Shown here: positions 26,010 to 35,177 of the stretch, piece after piece
How positions within the stretch are numbered: position 1 is the stretch's first letter
Layout of the letters: the number at the start of each line of letters is the position of its first letter
Assembly (NCBI RefSeq): GCF_018130385.1
Contig: NZ_JAFCLU010000014.1
Coordinates: 62,001-126,000, forward strand
DNA length: 64,000 nucleotides
Source of the DNA: Bradyrhizobium sp. AUGA SZCCT0283
GTDB lineage: Bacteria; Pseudomonadota; Alphaproteobacteria; Rhizobiales; Xanthobacteraceae
Direction: 5' to 3'
Program-made: the position numbers and the translations under genes
Notes under the pieces: generated by a model
Seen by the model: the letters and a program-made list of their open reading frames with translations, nothing else
Database searches by the model: none
What the model was told of the DNA's origin: nothing

Positions 26010-26903
26010 ATGGCCGATCTGCATCGGACGAGACACCGGTCTATCCTGACAAGCCGTGGTGCGAACCGCGCGATTGTCAGGATATTCTTGGCAGCCGCGT
26101 TTACCTGGTGCGCCGGTGCCATGGCTGCCACGGGAGCCGATCTTTATCGCGCAAAGGTCACCGTGACGGGCCAGGGCGAGGCGAACCGCATCATTGGCTT
26201 TGCCGCCTGCCTGGAGGACGTCCTCGTCAAGGTATCCGGTGCACAGAAACTCAGTGCTGACCGGCGATTGGCCGCTTACAAATCGAAGGCAAAAGATCTC
26301 GTCACGGCATTCAGCTATCGTGATCAGTTTTCGGGCAAGCCCACTCGGGACGAGCAGGGCACCCGTGACCGGCCCTACGATCTCACCGTGGAGTTTGAGG
26401 AAGGGAAGATCGACGACATTCTTGGGGCGTTTGGCCTCAAGCCCTGGCTTTCACATCGTCCGCTCCTTGCCGTCTTTGCCGAGATGGAGCAAGGCCCAAG
26501 GAGCTATCTCGTGACATCGGATGGAACCCAGTCCGACTTGCAGCGTGACGCACTGCTCGCCGCGGCCGACAAGCGTGGCATCAGCATTGTGCTGCCGGGC
26601 ACGGCGGCGCTGGAGAAATCGAACATCACCGGCGCTGATCTCAGGACGGCGCCGTTCCCGGCGCTGGCGCCGGTTGCGGCCGAGCTGGGTGGCGATGTCG
26701 TTTTGGTCGGGCGGTTGGTCTGGAATGACCGGGAGCTCGGATGGGCCACGCAGTGGCAGATGGACTGGCGCGGCCGGACGCACCGCTGGCAAATTCGCGG
26801 CGTCACATTTGATGAAGCCTTCCGGCGCGGCATCGGCGGCGCGGCTCAGGTCTTGTCCGGCAATGGCGACTGGAGCGGCGGCCCGCAGCGACCAACATAT
26901 TGA
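26010..26903 (+). CDS. DUF2066 domain-containing exported protein
   Basis: A 297-residue protein with an N-terminal hydrophobic export signal (about residues 22-42, ending GAMAATG), then ADLYRAKVTVTGQGEANRIIGFAACLEDVLVKVSG, which is the opening of DUF2066 proteins. VVLVGRLVWNDRELGWATQWQMDWRG in the second half also fits. A GGAGG site 7 nt upstream supports ATG 26010. It stands alone, converging with the SDR gene 27 bp away. Function of the family is not established; periplasmic location is predicted. Confidence 0.78.
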   Translation: MADLHRTRHRSILTSRGANRAIVRIFLAAAFTWCAGAMAATGADLYRAKVTVTGQGEANRIIGFAACLEDVLVKVSGAQKLSADRRLAAYKSKAKDLVTAFSYRDQFSGKPTRDEQGTRDRPYDLTVEFEEGKIDDILGAFGLKPWLSHRPLLAVFAEMEQGPRSYLVTSDGTQSDLQRDALLAAADKRGISIVLPGTAALEKSNITGADLRTAPFPALAPVAAELGGDVVLVGRLVWNDRELGWATQWQMDWRGRTHRWQIRGVTFDEAFRRGIGGAAQVLSGNGDWSGGPQRPTY

Positions 26904-26930
26904 GATCGGCAAACGAGGACAGTCTTCTTC

Positions 26931-27698
26931 CTATCCAATGCCTCCGTCGACCTGGAAGCACTGGCGCGTGATGCGTTGGCTCTCGTCAGACGCCAGAAAC
27001 AGCGCAAGACTCGCGATGTCGTCGGGTGTCACCGCATCGGGAATGGCCTGACGTGAACGAAGTTCTTCGATCTTCTGTTCGTCGGGGTACCATAGCTGGC
27101 GCTGTCGTTCCGTGATCACCATGCCGGGCGCGATGGCGTTGACGCGTATGCGGTCTGGCCCAACCAGCCGGGCCAGCGAATTGGTGAAGCCGACGATCGC
27201 CGCCTTCGCCGCCGCATAGGCCGGCAGCGCCGGTGCGCCGCGCATCCATGCGACGGACGACATGTTGATGATCGAACCGCCGCCGCGTGCCTGCATCTGC
27301 GGCACCACCGCTTGCGCTGCGAAGAAGACGTGCTTGAGGTTGACACCGATCATCCAATCGAATTGTTCGGGCGTCACCTCGGACAATACCTGGCGCTGGT
27401 CGTTGGCGGCGTTGTTGACCAGCACCGTGGCATCGCCAAGCGTGATGCGGACCTGCGCCATCGCATCGCGCAGGGCGTCGATGTCGAGCAGATCGCACGG
27501 CACGAACAGCGGCGCGGAGCCGGACGCAGCCGCCACCTCCCGCACCAGCGCTTCACCGGCAGCGGCATCGATGTCGAGGAAGGCGACGCGGGCCTGTTGG
27601 CTTGCGAACGCGCGCACGAAGGCGGCGCCGATGCCGCTGGCTCCGCCGGTGATCAACACCACACGGCCCGCAAGGCCGGCGTAACTGGTCTGGGTCAT
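26931..27698 (-). CDS. SDR-family oxidoreductase
   Basis: A 255-residue short-chain dehydrogenase/reductase. It has the NAD(P) motif GGASGIGAAF near residue 18, Asp at the end of beta-2 (FLDIDA, suggesting NAD preference), the NNA motif (LVNNAAN), catalytic Ser in NMSSVAW and YAAAKAA (Tyr/Lys). It overlaps the ABC ATPase gene by 4 bp (ATGA). As the last gene of a ROK-regulated sugar importer operon it probably oxidises the imported sugar or polyol. Confidence 0.9.
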   Translation of the reverse strand: MTQTSYAGLAGRVVLITGGASGIGAAFVRAFASQQARVAFLDIDAAAGEALVREVAAASGSAPLFVPCDLLDIDALRDAMAQVRITLGDATVLVNNAANDQRQVLSEVTPEQFDWMIGVNLKHVFFAAQAVVPQMQARGGGSIINMSSVAWMRGAPALPAYAAAKAAIVGFTNSLARLVGPDRIRVNAIAPGMVITERQRQLWYPDEQKIEELRSRQAIPDAVTPDDIASLALFLASDESQRITRQCFQVDGGIG

Positions 27699-28810
27699 GC
27701 GATCAGCCGCTCCGTCACGGGGTCAAACAGGCAAATGCGGCGCGTGTCGAGCGCGAAGGGGGCAAGCGCCCCCGGCGCGGGCCTTATGTCCGGCGTGATG
27801 CGCGCCAGCACCGGCTCGCCGCCGAGCCGCAGCAGCACGATGGTCTCGGCGCCGGTAGGCTCGACCATCTCGACCGGTGCGTTGATCACGATGGGCGCGC
27901 CCGATGCGCCGGAAAATCCACGGCTGCCCTCGGCAATGCATTCCGGCCTGATTCCGAGCACGACGTCGCGGCCGACAAAGGAAGCGGCCGCGTCATATCC
28001 CTGCAGGCGAAGCCGGACCTCGTCCGGCCGCCCGGCGCCGATCACGACCACCGGCCCGCCATCTTCCGCCACCAGCCGCGCCGGCATCGTGTTCATCGGC
28101 GGCGAGCCCATGAAACGCGCGACGAATAGATTGGCCGGGTAGCGGTACACCGTGTCCGGATCGGCGAATTGCTGCACCTCGCCGTGATGCATGACCGCGA
28201 TCCGCGTCGCCATCGTCATCGCCTCGATCTGGTCGTGGGTGACATAGACGATGGTGGCGCCGATGCGCTGATGCAGCCGCTTGATCTCCATCCGCATCTC
28301 CACGCGCAGCTTGGCGTCGAGATTGGAGAGCGGTTCGTCAAACAAGAACAGCAGCGGATCGCGCACCAGCGCGCGCCCCATCGCCACGCGCTGACGCTGG
28401 CCGCCGGACAATTGCGACGGCTTGCGGCCGAGCAGCGGCTCGATCTGCAGCAGGCGCGCCACGCTCGCCAGCGCCTTCTCCTGCTCTGCCTTCGGGACAT
28501 GGCGGCATTCCATTCCGAAGGTGATGTTCTGGCGCACCGTCATCGACGGATAGAGCGCATAGGACTGGAACACCATGGCGATGTCGCGGTCCTTGGGCGC
28601 GATGTCGTTGACGACCCGCCCGCCGATTTCCACGGTGCCTGCGCTCGGGCGATCGAGCCCGGCCACGATGTTGAGCAGCGTGGACTTGCCGCAGCCGGAG
28701 GGCCCGACCAGCACGGTGAATTCACCGCTCTCGATGTCGAGGTTGATCCCTTTCAGCACCTCGAGATTGGCGTAGCGCTTCGACAAAGCGCGAATGCTCA
28801 ACGCTGCCAT
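27695..28810 (-). CDS. sugar ABC transporter ATP-binding protein (MalK/UgpC type)
   Basis: A 371-residue ATPase with Walker A GPSGCGKS, signature LSGGQRQRVAMGRALVR, Walker B LFLFDEPLSNLD and the His switch YVTHDQIEAMT. The C-terminal about 130 residues form the TOBE/OB regulatory domain typical of CUT1 MalK/UgpC. It lies 10 bp after the second permease gene and overlaps the SDR gene. It energises the importer encoded by the two upstream permease genes. Confidence 0.94.
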   Translation of the reverse strand: MAALSIRALSKRYANLEVLKGINLDIESGEFTVLVGPSGCGKSTLLNIVAGLDRPSAGTVEIGGRVVNDIAPKDRDIAMVFQSYALYPSMTVRQNITFGMECRHVPKAEQEKALASVARLLQIEPLLGRKPSQLSGGQRQRVAMGRALVRDPLLFLFDEPLSNLDAKLRVEMRMEIKRLHQRIGATIVYVTHDQIEAMTMATRIAVMHHGEVQQFADPDTVYRYPANLFVARFMGSPPMNTMPARLVAEDGGPVVVIGAGRPDEVRLRLQGYDAAASFVGRDVVLGIRPECIAEGSRGFSGASGAPIVINAPVEMVEPTGAETIVLLRLGGEPVLARITPDIRPAPGALAPFALDTRRICLFDPVTERLIA

Positions 28811-28820
28811 AACACCCCCA

Positions 28821-29678
28821 TCATTTCACGGCGCCGGCAGTCAGGCCGCGCACGAAGTACCTGCCGCCGAGGAGATAGATCAACAAAGTGGGCAGTGCTG
28901 CGATGATCACCGCAGCGCTTTGTACGCCATGTTGCGGGATATCTGCGATTGCGGCAGATAGCGCGATCAGAGCAGCCGTGACCGGCTGCTGTTGGCCGGT
29001 CGTGAATGTCACGCCATAGAGGAACTCGTTCCAGATGTGCGTGAACTGCCAGATGACGGTGACGATCAGGATGGGAGCCGAGAGCGGCAGAATGATGCGC
29101 CAGAAAATACGAAAAAAACCGGCGCCATCGATGCGCGCGGCCCTGATCAATTCATGTGGAATGGCGATATAGTAGTTTCGGCAGAACAGCGTGGTGAAGG
29201 AGAGCCCCTGGATCGTGTGAATCAGCACGAGACCCGTCAGCGTGTTGATGAGACCGATGTCCCGCAGCACGATGGTCCAGGGTAGCAGGCGCATCTGCTG
29301 GGGAAGGAACAGGCCAAGGGTCACGATGCCGTAGATCCAGTTATCGCCGCGAAAGCGCCAGAGCGACACGGCGTAACCGGCAATCGCACCGAGCATGGTG
29401 GAGAAAATCGTCGCGGGAATCGTGACGAGCGCGGAGTTCAGCATGTACGGCCGGATGCCGGCGCAGGTTTCAGCGACGCAGAAACCGCTCCAGGCAGCGA
29501 GGTAGTTGCTCCAGGCCCATTGCTTCGGCCAGCCGATCATCGAGGCCTGCGCGATCTCTTGGTTGGTACGGAGCGAGTTCAGCATGACAACAGCCAGTGG
29601 CGCGAGATAGGCTGCCGCGATCAATGAGACGAGCAGATAGATCAAAATCCGGCTCGGCGCGAAGGTTCGATCACGCAT
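28821..29678 (-). CDS. carbohydrate ABC transporter permease (MalG type)
   Basis: A 285-residue permease starting at ATG 29678 (MRDRTFAPSRILIYLL), chosen because it overlaps the upstream stop by 8 bp and the longer frame lacks homologous character. It has six predicted TM helices and the EAA loop at IPHELIRAARIDGAGFFRIFWRIILPLSAP. This is the MalG-like CUT1 permease that pairs with the MalF-like one encoded before it. It ends with FVRGLTAGAVK, the usual MalG C-terminus. Confidence 0.93.
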   Translation of the reverse strand: MRDRTFAPSRILIYLLVSLIAAAYLAPLAVVMLNSLRTNQEIAQASMIGWPKQWAWSNYLAAWSGFCVAETCAGIRPYMLNSALVTIPATIFSTMLGAIAGYAVSLWRFRGDNWIYGIVTLGLFLPQQMRLLPWTIVLRDIGLINTLTGLVLIHTIQGLSFTTLFCRNYYIAIPHELIRAARIDGAGFFRIFWRIILPLSAPILIVTVIWQFTHIWNEFLYGVTFTTGQQQPVTAALIALSAAIADIPQHGVQSAAVIIAALPTLLIYLLGGRYFVRGLTAGAVK

Positions 29679-30600
29679 GGGTCGCCCGCCGTCGCTGGAC
29701 ATAACGCCACGCCGCATACGGCAGCAGCACCACAAGAAGAATAAGCAACATGAGCACTGCCGCCGCCGCACCCCGGCCGAGCTGGCTACGCTGGAACATC
29801 AGGTCGTAGACGACGAGGGCCGGCAGTTGGGTCGCGATTCCAGGCCCGCCATTGGTGAGCGCGCGGACGAGGTCGAAGGCCGAAATCGCGAACTGCAGCT
29901 GGACGACGACGACGGTGATGGTGATCGGCCAAAGCGTCGGCAGAATGACGCGCCAGTAGGTTCGGATCGGTCCAGCGCCGTCGATCTGCGCGGCCTTGAT
30001 AATGTCGGCGTCGACGGACCGAAGGCCGGCGAGGAAGAGCGCCATTGCGAAGCCCGAAGATTGCCAGATCGCAGCGATAACAATCGTCCAGATGGCCATG
30101 TCGCGGTCGACCAGCCAGTCGAAGCGGAAGGAGGTCCAGCCGAGGTCGTGGACAAGCTTCTGGATCCCAAGGCCAGGATTGAGCAGCCAACTCCAGACTG
30201 TGCCGGTGACGACGAACGACACCGCCAGCGGGTAGAGGAAGATGGATCGCAGCACGTTCTCGCCGCGAATACGCTGATCGAGCAGGATCGCAAGGATGAG
30301 CCCGGTCACCAAACTCAGCAGCACGAAAGCGCTACCAAACAGCAGCAGATTGTCGAAGGCGATCTTCCAGTTCCGCGACGCCATGACCGCCGTGTAGTTG
30401 CGCAAACCCACCCAGCCCGAGACCGGAACAAGAGTGGATGGCGTGAACGAAATCCAGATCGTCCACAGCGAAAACGAAACGAGATGCGCGGCGGACAATA
30501 GCAGCGGCACCCAGATCGTCATATATTCGGGCAGCCGGCGGACCACACCGGAAATCGCCGGCCACCCTGTTCGCGGTGCTGCTGCGCCGGTGCCGGTCAA
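29671..30600 (-). CDS. sugar ABC transporter permease (MalF type)
   Basis: A 309-residue permease with six predicted TM helices. Its EAA motif is SVDADIIKAAQIDGAGPIRTYWRVILPTLWP. The start overlaps the stop of the solute-binding protein gene by 4 bp, and the end overlaps the MalG-type gene by 8 bp. It forms the heterodimeric channel of a CUT1 importer; the sugar is unknown. Confidence 0.92.
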   Translation of the reverse strand: MTGTGAAAPRTGWPAISGVVRRLPEYMTIWVPLLLSAAHLVSFSLWTIWISFTPSTLVPVSGWVGLRNYTAVMASRNWKIAFDNLLLFGSAFVLLSLVTGLILAILLDQRIRGENVLRSIFLYPLAVSFVVTGTVWSWLLNPGLGIQKLVHDLGWTSFRFDWLVDRDMAIWTIVIAAIWQSSGFAMALFLAGLRSVDADIIKAAQIDGAGPIRTYWRVILPTLWPITITVVVVQLQFAISAFDLVRALTNGGPGIATQLPALVVYDLMFQRSQLGRGAAAAVLMLLILLVVLLPYAAWRYVQRRRATHA

Positions 30601-31883
30601 CGCGAGCCCTCGACGGCCTCGGCGAGGCGGGTGACCGCCTGCTCCGGCGTAATCGTCTTGTTCTTCACGTACTCGGTGAGCACGTCGATCATCGCTGCGG
30701 TCAGGCCGTTTTCCTGCGCCATGTTGTGCGCGAGGCTCAGGACGGCCTGATTGTTGGCGACAGCGTCCTTGAGCGCAGCTGCGGTTCGCCGTTGGCCGTC
30801 CGACCAGCCATCACCAGAGAGATCGACGTCGGTGCGCACGGGTATCGATCCCGTGATCTGCGAATACATTGTCTGGATCGCCGGATCCATGACGAGCTGG
30901 GCCATCAGCGTCTGACCGGCCTGCAGATCGGGCTCCTTGCGCTGCCAGAATATGAAAGCATCGGCATTCAGCAGGAAGACCGGCCTGCTATTGTCGCTGG
31001 GGCCTGGCGCGATGATGAAGTCGTCGAACTTGAAACCGGCGTTACGCAACACGCCTTGGGCCCAGCCGCCCTGGATCATCATGCCCATGTCGCCGTCGAC
31101 GAAACGCTTCAGGTTGGTGGCATAGGGTTGGGCGCCGACGTTGGGGTCCATCCAGTTGGCGATCTTGCGTACCTGTGCGAAGGCAGCCTTTATCTCGGGA
31201 CCCTCCAAAGCCTTCTTGTCGAGATTCATGATGGCTGCGCGGTATGAAGCGGGACTGATGCCGGCGAAAGAGGCCTCGAATTTCTGCCCGTCATCGGGGC
31301 GGGTGCCGCCGTTGGCGATCGGATATGTGATTCCGCCTGCTTTCATCTTTTCGGCAAGATCGTTGAAGTCAGCCCAGGTTACGGGGATCTTGTCGGCCTT
31401 GGCTTTGTCCATCGCGCGTTTGGAGAGAAACAGCATGTTGGTGCTGTAGATCTGCAACGGCAGCGAGATCCATTTGCCCTCCGGCTTATGCAACCGTGCA
31501 AGGTCTGGCGCGACAACCTTTTCGTAGCCGGCGGCAGCGACAAGGGCGTCGAGATTGACGGTTGGGGCAATCTTCGACCAGGCCGCAATCTCGGGGCCCT
31601 TGAGTTGCGAACAGGCTGGCGGATCGCCGGCTATGATCTGAGCACGCAGCTTGTTCATCATCTCGGTGGTGAACCCGGGGACGGGCGAGTGCTGCCAAAT
31701 CCCGCCCTTCTCCTCGAATTTCTTGCCGAGCGCCGTGATAGCCGCCCCATCGCTGCCTGCGGACCATTGCGAGATGGCGGTCAGGCGCGGCTTGACCGCG
31801 CTTTGCGCGCGGGCGAACGCCGGCAATGCAAGCGCGGCAGCGGATCCAGCGAGCAGACGACGCCTTGTTGTTGTGATCGGCAT
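30597..31883 (-). CDS. sugar ABC transporter substrate-binding protein (Tat-type signal)
   Basis: A 428-residue solute-binding protein starting at ATG 31883, with GGGAGG about 9 nt upstream. The N-terminus TTTRRRLLAGSAAALALPAFARA has an RR-L motif that suggests Tat export. It continues as an SBP_bac_1 protein (ALGKKFEEKGGIWQHSPVPGFT; MIQGGWAQGVLRNAGF). It is the first transporter gene after the ROK regulator (60-bp gap) and supplies the permeases encoded next. Confidence 0.92.
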   Translation of the reverse strand: MPITTTRRRLLAGSAAALALPAFARAQSAVKPRLTAISQWSAGSDGAAITALGKKFEEKGGIWQHSPVPGFTTEMMNKLRAQIIAGDPPACSQLKGPEIAAWSKIAPTVNLDALVAAAGYEKVVAPDLARLHKPEGKWISLPLQIYSTNMLFLSKRAMDKAKADKIPVTWADFNDLAEKMKAGGITYPIANGGTRPDDGQKFEASFAGISPASYRAAIMNLDKKALEGPEIKAAFAQVRKIANWMDPNVGAQPYATNLKRFVDGDMGMMIQGGWAQGVLRNAGFKFDDFIIAPGPSDNSRPVFLLNADAFIFWQRKEPDLQAGQTLMAQLVMDPAIQTMYSQITGSIPVRTDVDLSGDGWSDGQRRTAAALKDAVANNQAVLSLAHNMAQENGLTAAMIDVLTEYVKNKTITPEQAVTRLAEAVEGSR

Positions 31884-31943
31884 GGTACGTTCCTCCCGGG
31901 TGTGAACTTTTTGACGCGTGCAAGCCGCGCCGCTCATGGCATC

Positions 31944-33116
31944 TCAGGCGGCCTCCACCGACGCGGCCGGCATGCCGCCGCGGCAAGCCAGACAACAGGC
32001 CGCAAAGGCCAAGGCAGAACTCGGATCATTGCTGCTCGAGGGCGGCACGAAAGCCAGCGACGCTTGCGCGAATTTGAGCCCACCCAGCAGGCAGGCATCG
32101 ATCCCGTCGACCAAAGCCATGCGATCGTCGTCCGCGAGAAGCGACGGCCAGCCGCTGACGACCACGCCAGGACAGGGCTTCACGTTCAACGTATTGCCGA
32201 TCGCAAGGCCGAGGCGGAACAGCCGGCGCCGCAACTCCCGGCGCACGCGCGACGGAATCGGGATTGCGTTCACCCAATTGTCTCCAAGCTGCAGCAATTC
32301 CGGCTCGCCAACACCAAGAAGCTTGGCCAGCGCCGGAAGTGACGTGTAGGCTTCGACACAGCCGTGATGGCCGCAGCGGCATCGCGGACCGCCCTCGCCA
32401 AACACCATGTGGCCGAGTTCGACCGGCAGCAAGGCGTTGGCTTCGATGGCATCGTCCACCCAGGCGCCCGCCACGCCTTGGCCGACGAACACGAACAGAT
32501 GCGCTCCGGTCAGCGGATAATCTTTGGTGCGGCAGCGCTGAAACATCGCATGCGCCACGACCGAATTGGTGAACTCGACCGGCGTGCCCGCAAACATCTC
32601 GCCGAGCATGCCGCGAACCAGCCCGATGTCACAGGGAATGATCGGATTGTCGAGTTCGCTCGACCGGCCAAGGCCGGGGACCGAAACGCCGATCTGCGCG
32701 AGCCGAACCCGTCGCCGCCGTGCCCAGTCCTGAAGCAATTGCAGCGCGTCGCGAAACACCCGGCTGACAGACGCGACGGTTGGCGTTTTCGGCAGCGGCA
32801 GGCGCTCGGTGTAATGCAGTTCGCCCGAGAGCCCGCCGACGCAGACGCTCAGCCGTTGACCGGTGAGCTCAAGAGCCGCCAACGCCACGGATTTGTCGAG
32901 CGATACCAAACCGGTCGGGCCACCGAAATAAGGCGCAGGCCGCCTCACTTCCTCGATCAGACCCTCCGCCTTCAGATCAAACAGAATGCGCGACAGGCTC
33001 GCCTCGGACAGGCGCACCGCCTTGGCCAGGGGAGGCCGAAACATGCCGCCCGACTGAAGCAAATGCCCCAGAATGGCCGCACGCGTCTGCCGCCGACTCC
33101 TCGGCTGCTCCGACAT
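31944..33116 (-). CDS. ROK-family transcriptional regulator
   Basis: A 390-residue NagC/XylR-type repressor. The N-terminal winged HTH (SRRQTRAAILGHLLQSGGMFRPPLAKAVRLSEASLSRILFDL) is followed by a ROK sugar-kinase-like domain with CRCGHHGCVEAYTS, which supplies the zinc-binding Cys/His set. I prefer ATG 33116 to ATG 33134, since the latter sits inside a perfect palindrome. It precedes the sugar-importer genes in the same direction and probably controls them together with itself. The effector is expected to be the transported sugar or its phosphate. Confidence 0.9.
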   Translation of the reverse strand: MSEQPRSRRQTRAAILGHLLQSGGMFRPPLAKAVRLSEASLSRILFDLKAEGLIEEVRRPAPYFGGPTGLVSLDKSVALAALELTGQRLSVCVGGLSGELHYTERLPLPKTPTVASVSRVFRDALQLLQDWARRRRVRLAQIGVSVPGLGRSSELDNPIIPCDIGLVRGMLGEMFAGTPVEFTNSVVAHAMFQRCRTKDYPLTGAHLFVFVGQGVAGAWVDDAIEANALLPVELGHMVFGEGGPRCRCGHHGCVEAYTSLPALAKLLGVGEPELLQLGDNWVNAIPIPSRVRRELRRRLFRLGLAIGNTLNVKPCPGVVVSGWPSLLADDDRMALVDGIDACLLGGLKFAQASLAFVPPSSSNDPSSALAFAACCLACRGGMPAASVEAA

Positions 33117-33131
33117 TTCCGTCCCTGTCGT

Positions 33132-33154
33132 CATTCTTACTTAGTGTAAGAATG
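33132..33154. promoter_or_regulatory. perfect palindrome at the ROK gene start (putative autoregulatory operator)
   Basis: Arms CATTCTTAC and GTAAGAATG are exact inverted copies, 9 bp each, separated by TTAGT. The left arm covers the upstream candidate start codon of the ROK gene, and the whole site lies 16-38 bp before ATG 33116. ROK regulators bind AT-rich palindromes of this size, so autoregulation is the simplest reading. No second copy is present before the solute-binding protein gene. Confidence 0.6.
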
Positions 33155-34010
33155 TGCGCGCGGAGCCTCTCGACTGTCAAGGCGGTTGCCGGCTCAATTC
33201 ATGGACTTGCTGTTGTGCGTGGCAGCAAAATTAAGCGGGCGCACTTTTCCGTTCGAAGCTGCCAGTCAATCGTCTGCCTCAAAGTGGCAAGCGGCCGCGC
33301 GCGTGCTCGGTCTCGGTCAAGACCATACGTCCATTGCGGAAGCGGCGGAAATGCAAGACTTGACCAAACGTCGACGCAGCTTGAGCCACTGCGGCGAATC
33401 TCCCGTCAATCGGTGTTAACCGGCGTCCGTGCCCTGCTGGTCCAACCATCGTGCCAGATATGACTTGGGCGCCCGGCCGATTTACCTTGGTGCGGACACA
33501 CCGGAAAAGATTGTCAGCGCCGCTTACAGAACACGCGGGTTACGCCCGCTTCGCTTTGCCTGATAGAGGGGCTTGGTTGGCCACTTTCATCAGGTCGGAA
33601 ATTCCACCCCCAACGGACGGCGAGATGAACACCAGACAAGTGATTGATTTGCTGGTGGGCCCGGCAGGACTCGAACCTGCAACCAGACCGTTATGAGCGG
33701 GAGGATAACGGTCGAGTCTGCTGATTTTCCTGCTTTTTCGTCTTTGTCGCGCTTCGGCGACGTCGTTTCTGGTGCGAAACTGGTGCGGTCGGCGTGCTCG
33801 GTCACATGGAAGCGCACTGCGGGCGAAGACAGTCTGTCGACACAACAGCTCCCGCTCACCAAGCATGCCTCATATTGGTCCGCCCCATATCGCGTGCACA
33901 TACGGCGCGCATCCTGGACCAGGCCCGGGATGGCGGTTTGCGCCCAAGAGAAAAAGCATTTAATCTTCAAGCGACTGGCGTCAGACCAGGCGACGATCGG
34001 GGAGAGACCA
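33155..34010. other. non-coding stretch with the left boundary of the tRNA-flanked segment
   Basis: About 850 bp between the ROK gene and the FIST gene. It contains the 48-bp tRNA 3' repeat at 33653-33700 and otherwise only poor ORFs whose translations look like out-of-frame noise (short, Arg/Ser-rich). After the repeat (33701-34010) there is a Ser/Thr/Lys-rich minus-frame translation, but nothing I can recognise as an integrase remnant. Confidence 0.4.
33653..33700 (-). repeat. 48-bp direct repeat: 3' fragment of tRNA-Ile(CAU) (putative att site)
   Basis: Identical over 48 bp to 43069-43116, in the same orientation. On the minus strand it covers the tRNA from the 5' anticodon stem (CCGCTCATAACGG) through the T-arm to the encoded CCA. 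It stops matching precisely after the anticodon stem (gagg here, ccgg in the gene), so the 5' half of the tRNA is absent. This is the geometry of a site left by integration into a tRNA 3' end. Confidence 0.85.
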
Positions 34011-35177
34011 GTGGAGCAAACCGATATTCGGTTTGGCAGTGCATCTGGTGTGACTGTCGCCAAGGCGAAAGCGCCGACCCCGAATGAGGCCGCGGCTGAA
34101 ATCGCCCGCCAGTTGCCCTCTGACGATCTTGCGATGGTCCTGGTCTTTGTGTCGCCATACTATGACCCGCATCGCTTTGTGGCGGAGCTTGTGAAGCACT
34201 TCGCGGATGCGCCGGTGTACGGCTGCACGACCGCCGGCGAGTTGGCGCCGGATGGTTGGGATGAAAACAGCGTCGTCGCCTTGGCGTTCAGTAAGCGCGA
34301 TTTCCGTGTCGTTGCTCGCCCAATTCTCAACCTTGGCAATTTTCGCGTCGAGGATGGCAGGAGGATCGGCAGTGAGCTTCGACAGGAATTGCTTCGGGAC
34401 GAGACTGAAGTCGAAGGTAGCCGTTCGTTCGGACTGGTGTTGATCGACGGCATGTGCCGGCGCGAAGAAGCAGTAATGTCCGCCATCTACGCGTCACTCG
34501 ATAATATTCCGATCGTCGGGGGATCGGCAGGGGACGGTTTGCGCTTCGAAAAGACCTGGGTATTTTTCGATGGCGAGGCTCACACCGACGCTGCGCTCTT
34601 GATATTGCTCAACACGTCGCTGCCGTTCCATGTGTTCAAGTGTGACAATTTCGTGCCGACTTCAAAGAAGATGGTGGTAACGGATGCCGACATCGAGCAG
34701 CGAGTGGTCAAGGAACTGAACGCCGAACCCGCGTCAGAAGAATATTCGCGCGCCGTCGGTATTGTGAACACCAAGCTCGATCCGTTTGCATTTGCGTCTC
34801 ATCCGGTGCTGGTACGGGTTGGCGGCGCATACTATGCGCGATCGATACAGCGTGTGGATCCTGATGGATCATTGCGTTTTTTTTGCGCGATCGACGAAGG
34901 CATGGTCTTGACTGCAGCGACGTCGCAAAGCCTGGTCGGTGCGACGCTGGATGCGTTCTCCAAGGCGCGCAATGAGATTGGCGACGTTTCTCTATACATC
35001 GGGTTCGAATGCATCTTGCGCCGCCTGGATGCTGAACAGCATCAACTGGCGCGAGATATGTCGGAGCTTTATCGCCAGAATGGCGTTATCGGCTTCCATA
35101 CCTACGGCGAACAGTATGGTTCGATGCACGTCAACCAGACGTTTACCGGGGTGGCCATAGGCAGGCGGCCAGTTTGA
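34011..35177 (+). CDS. FIST-domain ligand-sensing protein
   Basis: A 388-residue soluble protein starting at GTG 34011 with GGGGAGA 5 nt upstream; the open frame further 5' runs through non-homologous sequence. FIST N domain: MVLVFVSPYYDPHRFVAEL, VYGCTTAGELAPDGW, IPIVGGSAGDGLRF. FIST C domain: about residues 220-370, with VFFCAIDEGMVL-like and IGFECILRRLD blocks, ending YGEQYGSMHVNQTFTGVAIG. FIST proteins are predicted small-molecule sensors. The stop overlaps the kinase start (TGATG), so sensor and kinase are coupled. Confidence 0.9.
   Translation: MEQTDIRFGSASGVTVAKAKAPTPNEAAAEIARQLPSDDLAMVLVFVSPYYDPHRFVAELVKHFADAPVYGCTTAGELAPDGWDENSVVALAFSKRDFRVVARPILNLGNFRVEDGRRIGSELRQELLRDETEVEGSRSFGLVLIDGMCRREEAVMSAIYASLDNIPIVGGSAGDGLRFEKTWVFFDGEAHTDAALLILLNTSLPFHVFKCDNFVPTSKKMVVTDADIEQRVVKELNAEPASEEYSRAVGIVNTKLDPFAFASHPVLVRVGGAYYARSIQRVDPDGSLRFFCAIDEGMVLTAATSQSLVGATLDAFSKARNEIGDVSLYIGFECILRRLDAEQHQLARDMSELYRQNGVIGFHTYGEQYGSMHVNQTFTGVAIGRRPV

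Noticed and set aside
33590..34063. 157-codon minus frame over the tRNA fragment, considered as an integrase remnant
   Set aside because: It reads through the tRNA repeat, and no tyrosine-recombinase motif (R..HxxR..Y) can be found.
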